Positions 14,377 through 24,776 are shown, counted from the stretch's first letter. The stretch is 37,134 bases of DNA from an uncultured Eggerthellaceae bacterium (GCA_947566075.1 CANOIM010000018.1:1-37134), one strand, 5' to 3'. The notes: generated by a model not told the origin, from the letters alone. A program made the numbers and translations.

Positions 14377-15168
14377 TTACAGTCCGTTTTCCACCATGAG
14401 GGTGTTGAGAGCATCGGGGTCGTTGGCAACGACTTCCAGATCCGAGAGGCGCCCTTCTGCGGTGAGCTTGGCTATGAGGACTTGGAAGCGGTCGAACTCT
14501 TCAGTCTTGCCTTCTTCCCGAGCAGCATTCAGCCTGACCCGCATGTCCATCTCTGGTGTCATGAAGCCCAAGGCAAGCTCCTTCCATGCCTCTTCGGTGT
14601 TGGCGAGCCTCACCTGCTCATCTAATGTGATGGCAAGGTCTCCTTCAGCGCGTCCCGTATGGACGTATTGTAGCAAGAGGGAGAGGCTCTCATCGGGGGC
14701 TTTGTCCCAGGCGGAAGCATTCAGGATGACCCAATGGCTGCCCTCTTCCAATAGGATGCCCTCATCCTCTCTGCAGATCCGTTCAACGGTGTAGCGAGGG
14801 AGATCGTGCTCTAAGGCATCGTAGTCACAAATGAAGATTACGTAGCTTTCTGGAAGGCGGTCGAAGTCCTCTCCCTCTTTGAGCACCGCTGTATCCATGC
14901 AAGCCTGGTAGTAGCGCATCCTGCGTGCTATGTGAGGTTCCCGTACCGCCTGCATCTCTATGTCATAGACCTTGTTATCTGCTTTGGCGAACACATCCAT
15001 GCGGACCCCATGGCCATGCAAGCTAGGCTTCTCTGTATGCTCATCGTCGATGTATTCGATATGCCCCACCTCAATACCTAAGATGGTCTCCAGCATCATG
15101 GCACAGACCTTAGGGTCCCTTACCACCCTGTCGAACATGGGCCAGTCCCTGATGGTGAGGTCTCTCAT
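14377..15168 (-). CDS. Rpn-family PD-(D/E)XK nuclease / putative transposase
   Basis: A 263-residue protein. The ATG at 15168 has GAGGAG at the best distance (8 nt), although an ATG two codons earlier is possible. Residues about 5-130 carry the PD-(D/E)XK nuclease pattern of the Rpn/PDDEXK_2 family: WPMFDRVVRDPKVCAMMLETIL, GVRMDVFAKADNK (Asp), then YDIEMQ (the ExQ that replaces ExK). MRYYQACMDTAVLKEGEDF and YVIFICDYD follow as usual. The C-terminal third is charged and helical. Rpn proteins cut DNA, promote RecA-independent recombination and are often multicopy, with some acting as phage defence. Despite the transposase name, no terminal repeats are seen around it. Confidence 0.88.
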   Translation of the reverse strand: MRDLTIRDWPMFDRVVRDPKVCAMMLETILGIEVGHIEYIDDEHTEKPSLHGHGVRMDVFAKADNKVYDIEMQAVREPHIARRMRYYQACMDTAVLKEGEDFDRLPESYVIFICDYDALEHDLPRYTVERICREDEGILLEEGSHWVILNASAWDKAPDESLSLLLQYVHTGRAEGDLAITLDEQVRLANTEEAWKELALGFMTPEMDMRVRLNAAREEGKTEEFDRFQVLIAKLTAEGRLSDLEVVANDPDALNTLMVENGL

Positions 15169-15347
15169 AGTCATTTCTCCTCTCTTTAGGTATCCCTTAA
15201 GAGAGGACCTTAACCATGGGACCTGACAGATATCTGACAGGAGCGTGTCACCCATCCATGCAGGATCTGCCAGATCCCTTCACCGATCCATCACCATGCT
15301 GCAAAGAATCACCCGAGAATCCAGTACATTCCTTCGCCAGATTGTCC

Positions 15348-15459
15348 GTAGTGTCGGTTCAAGCCCGGCGCTTTGCGCCGTGGCTTAACCGACCTTTCCC
15401 GGATGCATGGCTGGTTAACCTCACGCCCCTTGAAGGGCGCAAGGTTGAACCAGCACTAC
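15348..15459. other. Two hairpins with an outer stem (three-way junction)
   Basis: Hairpin 1 (15353-15393) pairs GTCGGTT...AAGCC with GGCTTAACCGAC over a GGCGC/GCGCC tip. Hairpin 2 (15411-15453) pairs CTGGTTAACCT with AGGTTGAACCAG over a GCCC/GGGC tip with one mismatch. Outer arms GTAGTG (15348-15353) and CACTAC (15454-15459) can close both. This could be a structured non-coding RNA, a 3' UTR element of the adhesin mRNA or a further REP-like family. Sequence alone cannot decide. Confidence 0.45.
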
Positions 15460-15552
15460 GAGATCCTCTTAAGATCGTAGATGAGTACGCGACTTTTATG
15501 CCCATTCTCCGGCAGCAAGCGGGCATCAAGATCGGATGCCCCCCTACGAAGA

Positions 15553-15578
15553 TCGGGCGCGGTGAAAACCGCGCCCGA
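15553..15578 (-). terminator. Terminator hairpin of the giant adhesin gene
   Basis: TCGGGCGCGGT (15553-15563) pairs with ACCGCGCCCGA (15568-15578), loop 4 nt, only 5 nt past the stop codon at 15584. It is GC-rich and perfect, but downstream on the minus strand is only TCTTCGTAGG, so the U-tract is poor. Confidence 0.6.
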
Positions 15579-15583
15579 AACCA

Positions 15584-18500
15584 TTACCGTGCTTGTTGCT
15601 TCTTGCGAGAACGACGGCTGGAGATGGCCGCGCCCGTGAAGCCGATCACTGCGATCAGCACCAGGCCACCCACCAGCGGTGCCGTCAGGTCACCCGTCTG
15701 GGCCAGAGCCTTCAAGGTGCGCAGCGCCCTTGTGAACCAATCTTCGCCAGAGCCTACCGGGACGAACTTCACATAGATCGTGTCATTACCGCTGATAGGC
15801 CCATAGGCGAATTGCTGTAAGCCTTCCTGCACAGGATTGATCTGGCGATTATTCGCGCTGTACACGTCACCCAGCTGATAGCCCCAATCGGGTTTCACCG
15901 TGAAATAAATGGTATCCCCATCAACACCATAGCCAACCATGGGCTCAACGGAGCCATTCAGATACCCACCACCATCAGGAACGATCTCAATGTTGATGGT
16001 GCGGCGCTCCTTCTCGGGCTTGACCTCCTCGGTCCATGTAGCCCTTGTATAGGTGTTAGCCATGACGGGAGCAATGTAGCCGTAGGCATAGTTGAAATCC
16101 TTCAATGGCCTGGCCTCTTGATCAGTCATCAAGGGGGAAGCTCCGTAGAAGGTGCCATTCTCAGCCCGCTCGGCTTGAGCCACGGGTTGAGCACCCTGAG
16201 CCGCTTCAGCGGCCGATGCGCCCGAAGCCACCGAGACGCCAGCGCCATTGATGGTGTTCTGCACCGTAAAGCCATACCCATTCGCAGCCATCTTGTTATG
16301 CAGCGTGTTCGTGGTGGTCGTGCTCTGCGTCAGTTGAGTCATCTTGCTGGACTCAACTCCGTTGGTGGTGACGTCAAAGCTCTTAACATTGAAACCAACA
16401 TAGGGCGCCACGATGTACTCAAGGGCCCTACCCTTCTTCCACTTCAACGGGCCGCCGTTCATGGTATTGGGCGACACATAGCCATCATTAGTATCCCACT
16501 TGATCTCAACCTCCACCGATTCCACGAAAGCTAGCTCTACCCTGTGGTTACGATCGATGTTGAAGATGTTGTAAACGCCATCAGCATTCGAAAGGCCTTT
16601 GGGATCAAGAGCATGCTTGGTCATCGTGGCCCCCGAAGGATCATCGGCATAGTAATCGAAGCTGTTCTCCTGATCCAGGATATACCCATCGGCAGGCTTG
16701 AACCCGATCTGGGCCGTGCTCCCCTTGCTCTTGAGGGTTGAAGATACCGTGCCCTGGCCGCTGATGACCTTGCCTTCAACGGTGAACATTTCAGGTTTTT
16801 GGATCACCTCGTTCGGCTCCACTGGACGGAATTTCACGTCGAACTTACCGTTAGCCGTCAGATGGACGTTCACCATGTTGGTGCCGGGGACGATGGCCAC
16901 AGGCTTCCCGTTATAGTAAACGCTCTCTAGGATAAGCTCCTCGCCATTCGGCCCCTTTTCCGCAGTCTCGAAGATGAAGGTCTCTGTCTCACCCGTGCCC
17001 GTTACATCACGAATGAATTCTTTCGGATTGCCGTTCTCATCCACAAGCGCAGGCTTTACGGTCACCTTGTCATTGCTGATGGTGCCATTCGGGCCTGTGA
17101 CGGTTCCCAATTCCACGGTGACGAAGGATGCTTCGCCCAGGGGCCTGAAGTAGACGTTGATATCCATGCGATCAGGCTCACGCCCTGCTCCCGTATCCGG
17201 GTTGTAGTTCGTGCCTTCGCCGAACTCGATCATCACGTTGCCGCTGGACACACCACCAGAGTAGGGAATCTCTTCGGTCACCTTCTCCGTACCATAGGTA
17301 TAGGTCCGCGTGATGTAGTCAACATAGTAGCCTGCGAAGGCGGTGATGTGGACGTTCTGCTTAGAGCCCCAATCCATGATGCCCTCGCCTGAAGGCTGCA
17401 CCATACCGCCGGTGTTACCTGTCCAGATACCCGCACCGTAAAGGGTGGTAGTAATGAACTCGAAATCAGGATCCTGAGTCTCAGCTTCTGTGATGTCGCG
17501 CATCTCGATATCGATCAGGATCTCACCAGTAACAGGATCCATGAGCTCAGCTAACAGCTCAGGCGGAATGGTTATCTCGTAGTACTCATAGTACTTCTTA
17601 TCAGGGGACGACTCCACGGGGCCATTCTCACCGTAATCCACGGCGGTGAGATCTGCGCCGCCCCGATAGAGGGCAGGAGCAGCCATGGCACCACCGCTAT
17701 AGAGCCCCGCCGCAGCGGCAGCGCGTTCTTCGCCAGATACCTGGGATGACTGAGCCTGCTGCCCAATGCTGGACCAGTACTGATCACCATTCAAAGACTC
17801 TGGATTCTTGCCCGTCACGCCCTTGAACGCGATGAAATGCTTCTTCCCGTTCTTGTCCACGTACACCGCATAGATGGTCTTCCCATCAGCAGCCTTCACA
17901 TAGAACGTGACCGGCGTGCCCACCGGAACGGTCTGCTGCGGAGGATACACCGTGGCTCCGCCAGCTGCGCCATTCACCGTAGCCGTCACCTTCGTGGTGA
18001 TCGTTACGTCCTCGGCTTCGCCTTCTATCTTCTTGTAGTACACCTCAACGACGGTCTTCTCTGCACTGGGATCCGCTATCACCGAATAGCTACGAATGCT
18101 GGCGGTGATGTAGTTGACTTCTTCGTTCACGCGGATGAAATCGATCTCATAGCCCGCATCCGGGAACAGGTTGATGACCTGCTCGGCCCCTGCAGGCACC
18201 TTAGCAGCTGGAGTACCGGAAGGGCTCACCATACCGCCGCTGGAAGCCACGGTGATATCCATATCCTTGGGCGTGACCTTTACGGGAGAGTCTCCCAGCT
18301 CAAAATAGCCCGTGACCGTAGTGTCTGCCGTGATGTTCGAGATACGGAACTCTGGGGTCTGCTGTTCGGTATACACCTCAGGAGCACCGTTCACGCTGAC
18401 ACCCACGCGCACCAGCTTTGAGCCATCATTCGGTATGAAATACACCACACCGCTCCCGCCAGCAAGGATCTTCTGGCTCTCAACGGAAACGGTGCCCTTG

Positions 18501-21500
18501 GCGCCACCTGAGCCCTGGGTCTTAGCCACCAGCACGTAGCTCACGCCCTCATCCGAGCCCTTTATCTGGCTGAATGATGCTTGGATGGACTGATCGGCTG
18601 TGCCCGGCTGGAACGTGTAGCTACGAGAGCCAGACAGGCTACCCATGGCATCGGCGCCATTGACCTTCAACGCGGCCAACTCATAACCCTCAGTGGGAAT
18701 CATAGAGAACGTGATGGACGCGGTTGTAGCTACCTTCACGGCACCCCTAGGCGTGATCTGCCCCTTGCCCAAAGATGAAGCCGTAATAGTGCGGAACTTA
18801 GCAGGCGTCAATGTGCCATTCTCTATTTGCTTCTTCTCATCCTCTGTTTGGGTGCGGAAGGCCACCGTGATGGAGCATTGGTAGTTCACCTGAGCTTCAG
18901 TTAAGGTGAAGTACCCGTTCGTCCAAATGGCCTTAGCCTCAGCAGCGGTGGTGGTATGAGTAGTGCCATTGGCGTAGGTGAAGTCAACGGAATCCACCGC
19001 ATAGCCTTCGTTCGGGATGACCGATACGTTCATGGTGCCATTCATAGGCAATGCCTCTATGACATTGACGCCATTGGGCAGTGATGTGGATCCATTTGCC
19101 CCAACGCTCATCTTGATGGTGGTGTACCGAACCTGGGGCTGATCGCCCGGAGTCTCGGTCTTCTTGAAGCTCGCCAGAATGTTGGTGTCCTCTTGCAGGT
19201 TCAGTAGCGTGAGTGTGCCGTTGGCCCAGGTGAAGCGGGAAGTGCTGATATTCCCTGTGTTCTTGCCGCCCGCACCATTATCAGGGAAGATGCTCTCAGG
19301 ACGGCCATTGACACCATACTTGAGCTGGATATCCGTCAGCTCATAGCCGAAGTGAGCCGCGATGGTATAGGCCGCAGACTTCCCTTTCCAAACCAGCTTC
19401 GCTCCCAGCGGTGAGATAGTACCTCCGTCAGAGCCCACTGCATTCACCGTGACGAAGTTATCAGCTGTCACGTCTTTTTCAATGAACACGCCATGGATGG
19501 TGTGATCTTTCTTCACTCCACTGAAGATATACTGCCCCGCTGAAGATAAAGCACTGGGAGGAACATCCTCGCCATCCACCGTCAGGTAGCTCAGCCGATA
19601 CCCATCGTCAGGCTTGAAGGTGAACATGGCCATCTTGCCTTCTTCTACCTGGATATCTCCTGCAGGAGAAACAGAGCCGTTAGCCCCGGCGCTGGCTGAG
19701 ATCGTATGGAAGGTGGGGCGATTGATCACCTCGCCCCCTGCCAATGGCTCGAATTCAATATTGACATTCATGTCCTCATTCACGGAGAACAGCGTGTGGC
19801 TGAACCGATTGCCAGAGGTCATAGTGCCCGTGGAATTGCTGTCGGAGGTAACAACGATATGCTTCACCTTGTAACCCTCATCAGGAATGATGGTGAAGGG
19901 TACGCTGCCTCCTGCAGGAACCTTGACCTCACCTCGAGGAGAAGCAGTGCCATTGGCGCCCGGGTTGATATGGACAAGGTAGTACTCCCGATCTGGGGTA
20001 GGCGTCTCCACTTGCTCAAAGGTAGCTTCAATAACGTGACCCGCCTGGTAATCCGCCGGATTAGAGGTAACGGTGAATGTGTACGTGCCACCAGTGACGT
20101 CACCAGTAACATCTTGCGGCGAACCCCCTCCCACAGCATTCGTGAGCTTCTTCAGTTCGTAACCGTGGTCTGGCGTGATGGTGATAGTGAACGGCGTTCC
20201 GGGCTCAGCTTTCCCCTCAGTTGGGCTCACAGTACCACCAGAACTGGGAGTGACCTTGATGGGCACTAATCTGACCTCAGGTGTACCAGGCTTGAACTTT
20301 GCTTCAATGACCACATCAGTTGTGATGTTCTTGATCACGAAAGACGCAGCCCCTATGATCTCAACATCCGTACCACCCTGAGCTGCCCAGATCTCTTCTG
20401 GGGCACCATTCCCGCGAGTGATGTAAACCTCGTCTGGCACATAAGCGTTATCAGCGCCTTCGAGGGCAATGGTCAATTCGCCACCATCTTGCACCTGAGT
20501 ACGTCCCGGGGGCAAGATTGAGCCGTTCTCAGCCTCCATGGCAGTTACGGTGTGATAGACCGTTGTTTGCCCTTTGGGCTGGAACCACACGACATACTGC
20601 AGGTCAGATTCCACGGGCCCAACGGTCAACGTCCCGCCTTCAAGCTCACTGGTCACTTCGTTAGCAGCCGTGCAGTCTTCCTTAGTAGAGCCTTTATAAA
20701 CATGGGTCTCGTAACCAGGATCAGGTTGGAAGGTGATGCCCAAACTGTTGCCAGGCAACACTTTGGCGGCGCTGACGGACGCAGTGCCATTGTCTTTGCT
20801 ATTGTCACCCGGCACGATGTTAACGGACACATCATAGGGTGTGACCGTAGGAGGAGCTGATGGGTCCTCTACGAACTCCACTTCCAGGCGGCTATCCTGA
20901 TTGACCGCAGGAAATGTGTAGAAGTAACCCACCGCCTTTTGGCCACCGCCCTGATCGAACTCCTTCGTTCCGAAAGTGACCGACTTGTTGTTGACCTTCA
21001 CCGTACCAACTTTGTTGCCAGATTCAGGAATGAAGGTGAATGTCTGGGATGTCCCCTTCTCCACGTATACGATATTCGAAATACCCTGCGGAGAAATGGA
21101 GCCCTTGCCCGTTCCAGTAACGTCTAGGGTGATCTTGAATTGAGGGACCTTCTCCGTGGAAGGGGGCTCAGGCGAAGCGCCCACATAGAGGTACATATCT
21201 TGGGTGACCTTTTCCTTGGAGATCACCAGCCGATAGATTCCCGGTTCCACCTCAGTGGCTTGGACCTCTTCGTCATCAAGATAGATAGTACCCAGCTTAT
21301 TACCTGTAGCTACCTGTATGGTCAACTCAAGGGGTACGCTGGCGTGATCAGTGCCCTCTTCCTTGAAGAAAACGGAGCCCTCTATGGTAGGAGTGATGGT
21401 GATGGCACCATCAGCGCCGTAATTCTCCGTACCCAGCTTGATGAGGTTCTCGTCCCCAATAGAAGGCTGACCCGGCTCTTCCCCCTCAGCGAATTCCACC

Positions 21501-24500
21501 TTGATGACCATGTCAGCCTGAACATCGTAGAGAGAGTAAACGCCATTGGTCACACCGCCAACCCGATCGATCAGCTGCGCATCAGTTGCGCCCTTTTCCC
21601 CCTGCCACACAGCCGCCACATGATAGCCTTCCTTGGGAAGGATGGTGATGGGAAGAAGGCTACCGCGCGCCACGGTGACAAGCCCAGAAGGGCTCACCGC
21701 GCCGTTTTGCCCCGCGCTGATATCAACAGTATAAGTAGGCTTCTCATCTCCAGAGATGTCAGACTTGGCGAAAGAACCCCAAACATTAACATCAAGCTTG
21801 TCTCCCTCGGGAACAACCGTATAAGTCAGCTTGTCCTTATTGAACTCCTCCTTTGTGAGGTCTTGAACCACACCATCCACACGAATGGTGGAAAGCTCAT
21901 AACCCGTGGAGGGTCTGAACGTGAACTTCTGAGACTGGCCTTCGTAGACCAACACTTCTTCCGACGGAGAGATGGAGCCGCCCAGGCCTGCAGAGGGATG
22001 CAGGGTGTAGCGCTTCTTCTTGGAAAGCGGTGAGTTGCCGTCTGTGAAGGTGACCGTGACCGTAGTGTTGTTCAGCACATTGGGAAGCGTCAGCTTGCCA
22101 TCGGCATTCACCGCCGTGGTCATGTCTTGACCATCCACGTCCACGCTCCCGATGGTCTTATTCTCATCAGGGAAGAAGAAGATATCCACATCCTGGCCGC
22201 TCAGCACCTCTTGGGTGGGAGTGACCTTACCGCCACCCGGATCAGCCACTACCGTAGTGATGGTGACATAGCTAGGAGCAGGCGTAGTGACGGGATTGAA
22301 ATCAACTTCGAACGTGTTGCTTGCTTTATCAACAAGAATCACGTTGTCTGTAGTGCCATCGTCATTGGTCCCGTAGCCGGGATCATTGGAGACCGCTCGC
22401 GCCAGGTTCACCGTGGAGTAGGTACCCCGGTTTGTCAGTTTGCCCGAGACATCTTCACCGTTGAAAGTGACCTTGCCTATCTCATAGTCAGGAGCATTGG
22501 GGGTGATGACTAGATGGAGGACTTTGCCAGCGGCAAGCGTCTGAGGGCCAGCGTAGTTCACCGTACCCCCATCAACCTTCAGGTTCTTGATATCCACCGT
22601 AGCGTCAGATAATCCGAACGTGACCACGATCTTCATATCCTGCAGCACGTTGTTCACCTGCAGGTTGTAGACCTCTTGGTTCGTCTGATCCTGCACGCCG
22701 GTGAGCTCAGTGCCCGGGGTGAGGGGGTTGCCGCTGGCATCCAGCTTGTAAGCCATCACCTTGGAAACTACGTATTGCTCGTCGGGCTTCAGAGTGAGAG
22801 TGGTAGAGCCGCCGAAATTGACTTCCCGGCTGCCAGAGGTGCCGAAGCTGCCGTCATCTAAGCCAATGGTGCCGTGACCGGACTCTCCATCCTCCACTTC
22901 GAAGTTGACCTTGCGCATCACAACGGTGGACGGCTGCCCCTCCTCGTATTCCGCCACCAGATCCATATTCTGATCCAGCACGCTGATGTAGTAGCTAGAG
23001 CCATTCACGCTGTAGGGCGTGCCGTTGATGGTGAAGCTCTTCAGCCGATGACCGTCTCCCGGATTGAAGAAAACGTTCACTCCCGCCGTAGAGGGCATCA
23101 TGAAGAGCTCTTCGCCCGTATCCGGCCGCGTTTGGCCCATGGCCACTTCCACCGGATTCAAGCCCGGCGCCGCCGAGGCGAAGGTCATGGTGCCGTTACC
23201 CACGCCCTTTAGGGTGCCAGTAACGGAATACTGAGCCTCCAGGCCTGTGGGCTTTTCGAACTGAGCCTCAACCGTCCAGTTGTCTCCCCGCTCGATGGTA
23301 TACAGGCTGGGATCGAACGTGAAGGTGTTACCCACTAGGCTGCCTGTAGCCGTGGTCACGGCTACGCCGTTGCGCGTAAGGGAAACGCCCTTGATGCGGT
23401 AGCCATCCATGGGGTACAGGATGAAATCAGGCCAAGCAGGATCCCCTTCGGCCACTTCCGTGCTGGGCACCGGGTAGCTGTTGGCGCCCACGGGCGATAT
23501 GGTGCCGCCCTCACCGGCCGAAGACTGCACGTTGAATGTGCCCCGTTCCACCTTATAGCCCACGGCAAAGGTGCCCAGGTCAGTGGATCCCCCCGTGACG
23601 CCCAGCTGGGCCACCAGCACCGGGTTGCCCTCTGAGTCAGCCACGTCATTGCCGTTGGCATCCTTCTGACGCTCCACGGTAGCAATGCGTTCCTTCACTT
23701 CTCCCGTAGCCGGGTCATAGTGGAAGACGGAAACAGTGTCTCCCTCTTTGAGACCGGCAAGGTTCTCATTGGTCAAGGGCAGGAACACCTTGAGTTCCCC
23801 AATATAGGCATCCTTGTCACCCGGCTTGTCCTCCAAGTCAGTCAGCACCAGCTTCACCGGTTCTGTGATGGCCTGGGAAGGAGCTGCCGCCTGAGTCAGC
23901 TGGTTGTAGATGGGGTCAGTGGAAGCCACGCTGTCTGCGGAAAGCGTGGGCATGATGGGGTTGGGAAGCCCCTGGGTGAACAGAGAGCCTCGCACGCTGG
24001 GGGGAAGGCTGCCGTTGCCCTCCACGTAGAGAGACATCAGCTTGTAGCCCTCATAGATGCTGACCAGCATCTGTGCCCGGGCTTCCATGCGCGTGGGGCT
24101 GTCAGTGGCAATGTAGAGGGTGTAGCGGTAGGTCTTATCTTGCTCCAACCCGTCCGCTTCGGTGATGGAGTGGGTGAAGGTGGCATCAGTGGTCACCTGA
24201 CCCTTGACGAACTTGCCTGTACGGTTGCCATCCTCATCAATGGTGCCGAAGGCGCCGCCCCCCTCAGGGTTGTTGCTGGGGCCCGTGAAGGTGAGGCTAT
24301 CAACGTTATGAGGCTTCTCTACCTCTTTGCCGTTCTCATCATACTCAACATCAACCAGCGTCCACAGGTATTCATAGCTGCCGTCTCCTCCAGTGAAGGT
24401 AGCCGTGAGCGGACCAGCGTTCTGGCCCGTGGCATCTGCCTTCGTAAGGTCCATGGCCTGCTGGGGAGTGCTGAAGCTGCGGCTCTCCGTTGCATCCTTG

Positions 24501-24727
24501 AACGTGAAGCTGTCATCCCGAAGGAAGAACGCAACATCGGAAGTGGCCGTGGCCGTCTTCTGACCGTTCATCTCTTCCCCGGGCTGGAACTGTTGCAGGC
24601 CAGAGGCGCTGGTTCCCACCGAATTACCTGCACCAAAAGCCGTGGCCGGCACCATGGAGGTGCACAGGCACACGGCTGTGAACAGCGCTATGAGCTTATG
24701 AAGAGCCTTCTTCATCGCAGACACCAT
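15584..24727 (-). CDS. Giant repeat adhesin with signal peptide and sortase-type tail
   Basis: A 3047-residue surface protein. Residues 1-33 are a signal peptide (KKALHKLIALFTAVCLCTSM, then ATAFGAG). The start is uncertain: the ATG at 24727, a GTG next to it at 24724, or the ATG at 24715. The N-terminal 400 residues are Ig/PKD-like. About 25 degenerate repeats of 70-110 residues then run to residue ~2960. Each has a G-x-[IV]-[ST]-P turn, a short strand, an ITFxPDxGYE-like strand and a V-x-V-N/D-G end (GGTVSPTEG...TITPDHGYELKKL), resembling InlB B-repeat / Flg_new_2-type modules. The tail is LAQTGD, a hydrophobic helix and SSRRSRKKQQAR, a variant LPxTG cell-wall sorting signal. The expected role is adhesion; no sortase gene lies in the window. 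Confidence 0.88.
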   Translation of the reverse strand: MVSAMKKALHKLIALFTAVCLCTSMVPATAFGAGNSVGTSASGLQQFQPGEEMNGQKTATATSDVAFFLRDDSFTFKDATESRSFSTPQQAMDLTKADATGQNAGPLTATFTGGDGSYEYLWTLVDVEYDENGKEVEKPHNVDSLTFTGPSNNPEGGGAFGTIDEDGNRTGKFVKGQVTTDATFTHSITEADGLEQDKTYRYTLYIATDSPTRMEARAQMLVSIYEGYKLMSLYVEGNGSLPPSVRGSLFTQGLPNPIMPTLSADSVASTDPIYNQLTQAAAPSQAITEPVKLVLTDLEDKPGDKDAYIGELKVFLPLTNENLAGLKEGDTVSVFHYDPATGEVKERIATVERQKDANGNDVADSEGNPVLVAQLGVTGGSTDLGTFAVGYKVERGTFNVQSSAGEGGTISPVGANSYPVPSTEVAEGDPAWPDFILYPMDGYRIKGVSLTRNGVAVTTATGSLVGNTFTFDPSLYTIERGDNWTVEAQFEKPTGLEAQYSVTGTLKGVGNGTMTFASAAPGLNPVEVAMGQTRPDTGEELFMMPSTAGVNVFFNPGDGHRLKSFTINGTPYSVNGSSYYISVLDQNMDLVAEYEEGQPSTVVMRKVNFEVEDGESGHGTIGLDDGSFGTSGSREVNFGGSTTLTLKPDEQYVVSKVMAYKLDASGNPLTPGTELTGVQDQTNQEVYNLQVNNVLQDMKIVVTFGLSDATVDIKNLKVDGGTVNYAGPQTLAAGKVLHLVITPNAPDYEIGKVTFNGEDVSGKLTNRGTYSTVNLARAVSNDPGYGTNDDGTTDNVILVDKASNTFEVDFNPVTTPAPSYVTITTVVADPGGGKVTPTQEVLSGQDVDIFFFPDENKTIGSVDVDGQDMTTAVNADGKLTLPNVLNNTTVTVTFTDGNSPLSKKKRYTLHPSAGLGGSISPSEEVLVYEGQSQKFTFRPSTGYELSTIRVDGVVQDLTKEEFNKDKLTYTVVPEGDKLDVNVWGSFAKSDISGDEKPTYTVDISAGQNGAVSPSGLVTVARGSLLPITILPKEGYHVAAVWQGEKGATDAQLIDRVGGVTNGVYSLYDVQADMVIKVEFAEGEEPGQPSIGDENLIKLGTENYGADGAITITPTIEGSVFFKEEGTDHASVPLELTIQVATGNKLGTIYLDDEEVQATEVEPGIYRLVISKEKVTQDMYLYVGASPEPPSTEKVPQFKITLDVTGTGKGSISPQGISNIVYVEKGTSQTFTFIPESGNKVGTVKVNNKSVTFGTKEFDQGGGQKAVGYFYTFPAVNQDSRLEVEFVEDPSAPPTVTPYDVSVNIVPGDNSKDNGTASVSAAKVLPGNSLGITFQPDPGYETHVYKGSTKEDCTAANEVTSELEGGTLTVGPVESDLQYVVWFQPKGQTTVYHTVTAMEAENGSILPPGRTQVQDGGELTIALEGADNAYVPDEVYITRGNGAPEEIWAAQGGTDVEIIGAASFVIKNITTDVVIEAKFKPGTPEVRLVPIKVTPSSGGTVSPTEGKAEPGTPFTITITPDHGYELKKLTNAVGGGSPQDVTGDVTGGTYTFTVTSNPADYQAGHVIEATFEQVETPTPDREYYLVHINPGANGTASPRGEVKVPAGGSVPFTIIPDEGYKVKHIVVTSDSNSTGTMTSGNRFSHTLFSVNEDMNVNIEFEPLAGGEVINRPTFHTISASAGANGSVSPAGDIQVEEGKMAMFTFKPDDGYRLSYLTVDGEDVPPSALSSAGQYIFSGVKKDHTIHGVFIEKDVTADNFVTVNAVGSDGGTISPLGAKLVWKGKSAAYTIAAHFGYELTDIQLKYGVNGRPESIFPDNGAGGKNTGNISTSRFTWANGTLTLLNLQEDTNILASFKKTETPGDQPQVRYTTIKMSVGANGSTSLPNGVNVIEALPMNGTMNVSVIPNEGYAVDSVDFTYANGTTHTTTAAEAKAIWTNGYFTLTEAQVNYQCSITVAFRTQTEDEKKQIENGTLTPAKFRTITASSLGKGQITPRGAVKVATTASITFSMIPTEGYELAALKVNGADAMGSLSGSRSYTFQPGTADQSIQASFSQIKGSDEGVSYVLVAKTQGSGGAKGTVSVESQKILAGGSGVVYFIPNDGSKLVRVGVSVNGAPEVYTEQQTPEFRISNITADTTVTGYFELGDSPVKVTPKDMDITVASSGGMVSPSGTPAAKVPAGAEQVINLFPDAGYEIDFIRVNEEVNYITASIRSYSVIADPSAEKTVVEVYYKKIEGEAEDVTITTKVTATVNGAAGGATVYPPQQTVPVGTPVTFYVKAADGKTIYAVYVDKNGKKHFIAFKGVTGKNPESLNGDQYWSSIGQQAQSSQVSGEERAAAAAGLYSGGAMAAPALYRGGADLTAVDYGENGPVESSPDKKYYEYYEITIPPELLAELMDPVTGEILIDIEMRDITEAETQDPDFEFITTTLYGAGIWTGNTGGMVQPSGEGIMDWGSKQNVHITAFAGYYVDYITRTYTYGTEKVTEEIPYSGGVSSGNVMIEFGEGTNYNPDTGAGREPDRMDINVYFRPLGEASFVTVELGTVTGPNGTISNDKVTVKPALVDENGNPKEFIRDVTGTGETETFIFETAEKGPNGEELILESVYYNGKPVAIVPGTNMVNVHLTANGKFDVKFRPVEPNEVIQKPEMFTVEGKVISGQGTVSSTLKSKGSTAQIGFKPADGYILDQENSFDYYADDPSGATMTKHALDPKGLSNADGVYNIFNIDRNHRVELAFVESVEVEIKWDTNDGYVSPNTMNGGPLKWKKGRALEYIVAPYVGFNVKSFDVTTNGVESSKMTQLTQSTTTTNTLHNKMAANGYGFTVQNTINGAGVSVASGASAAEAAQGAQPVAQAERAENGTFYGASPLMTDQEARPLKDFNYAYGYIAPVMANTYTRATWTEEVKPEKERRTINIEIVPDGGGYLNGSVEPMVGYGVDGDTIYFTVKPDWGYQLGDVYSANNRQINPVQEGLQQFAYGPISGNDTIYVKFVPVGSGEDWFTRALRTLKALAQTGDLTAPLVGGLVLIAVIGFTGAAISSRRSRKKQQAR

Positions 24728-24776
24728 TTCCTTCTGCTTCCCAGCATTGAAACCGTAGGGCAGAGAACTGGCTTTC

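Larger units (their letters stand above)
15169..15583. other. 415-bp gap without a gene, rich in RNA-like structure
   Basis: No ORF here has both a ribosome site and protein-like composition. The right half holds two large hairpins (15353-15393, 15411-15453) that can be closed by an outer stem, plus the terminator of the giant adhesin gene. The left part (15180-15345) shows no structure I can name. Confidence 0.6.

Noticed and set aside
15584..24727. The giant ORF as a polyketide or non-ribosomal peptide synthase.
   Set aside because: It has a signal peptide, extracellular beta repeats and a sorting signal, and no carrier or synthase motifs.
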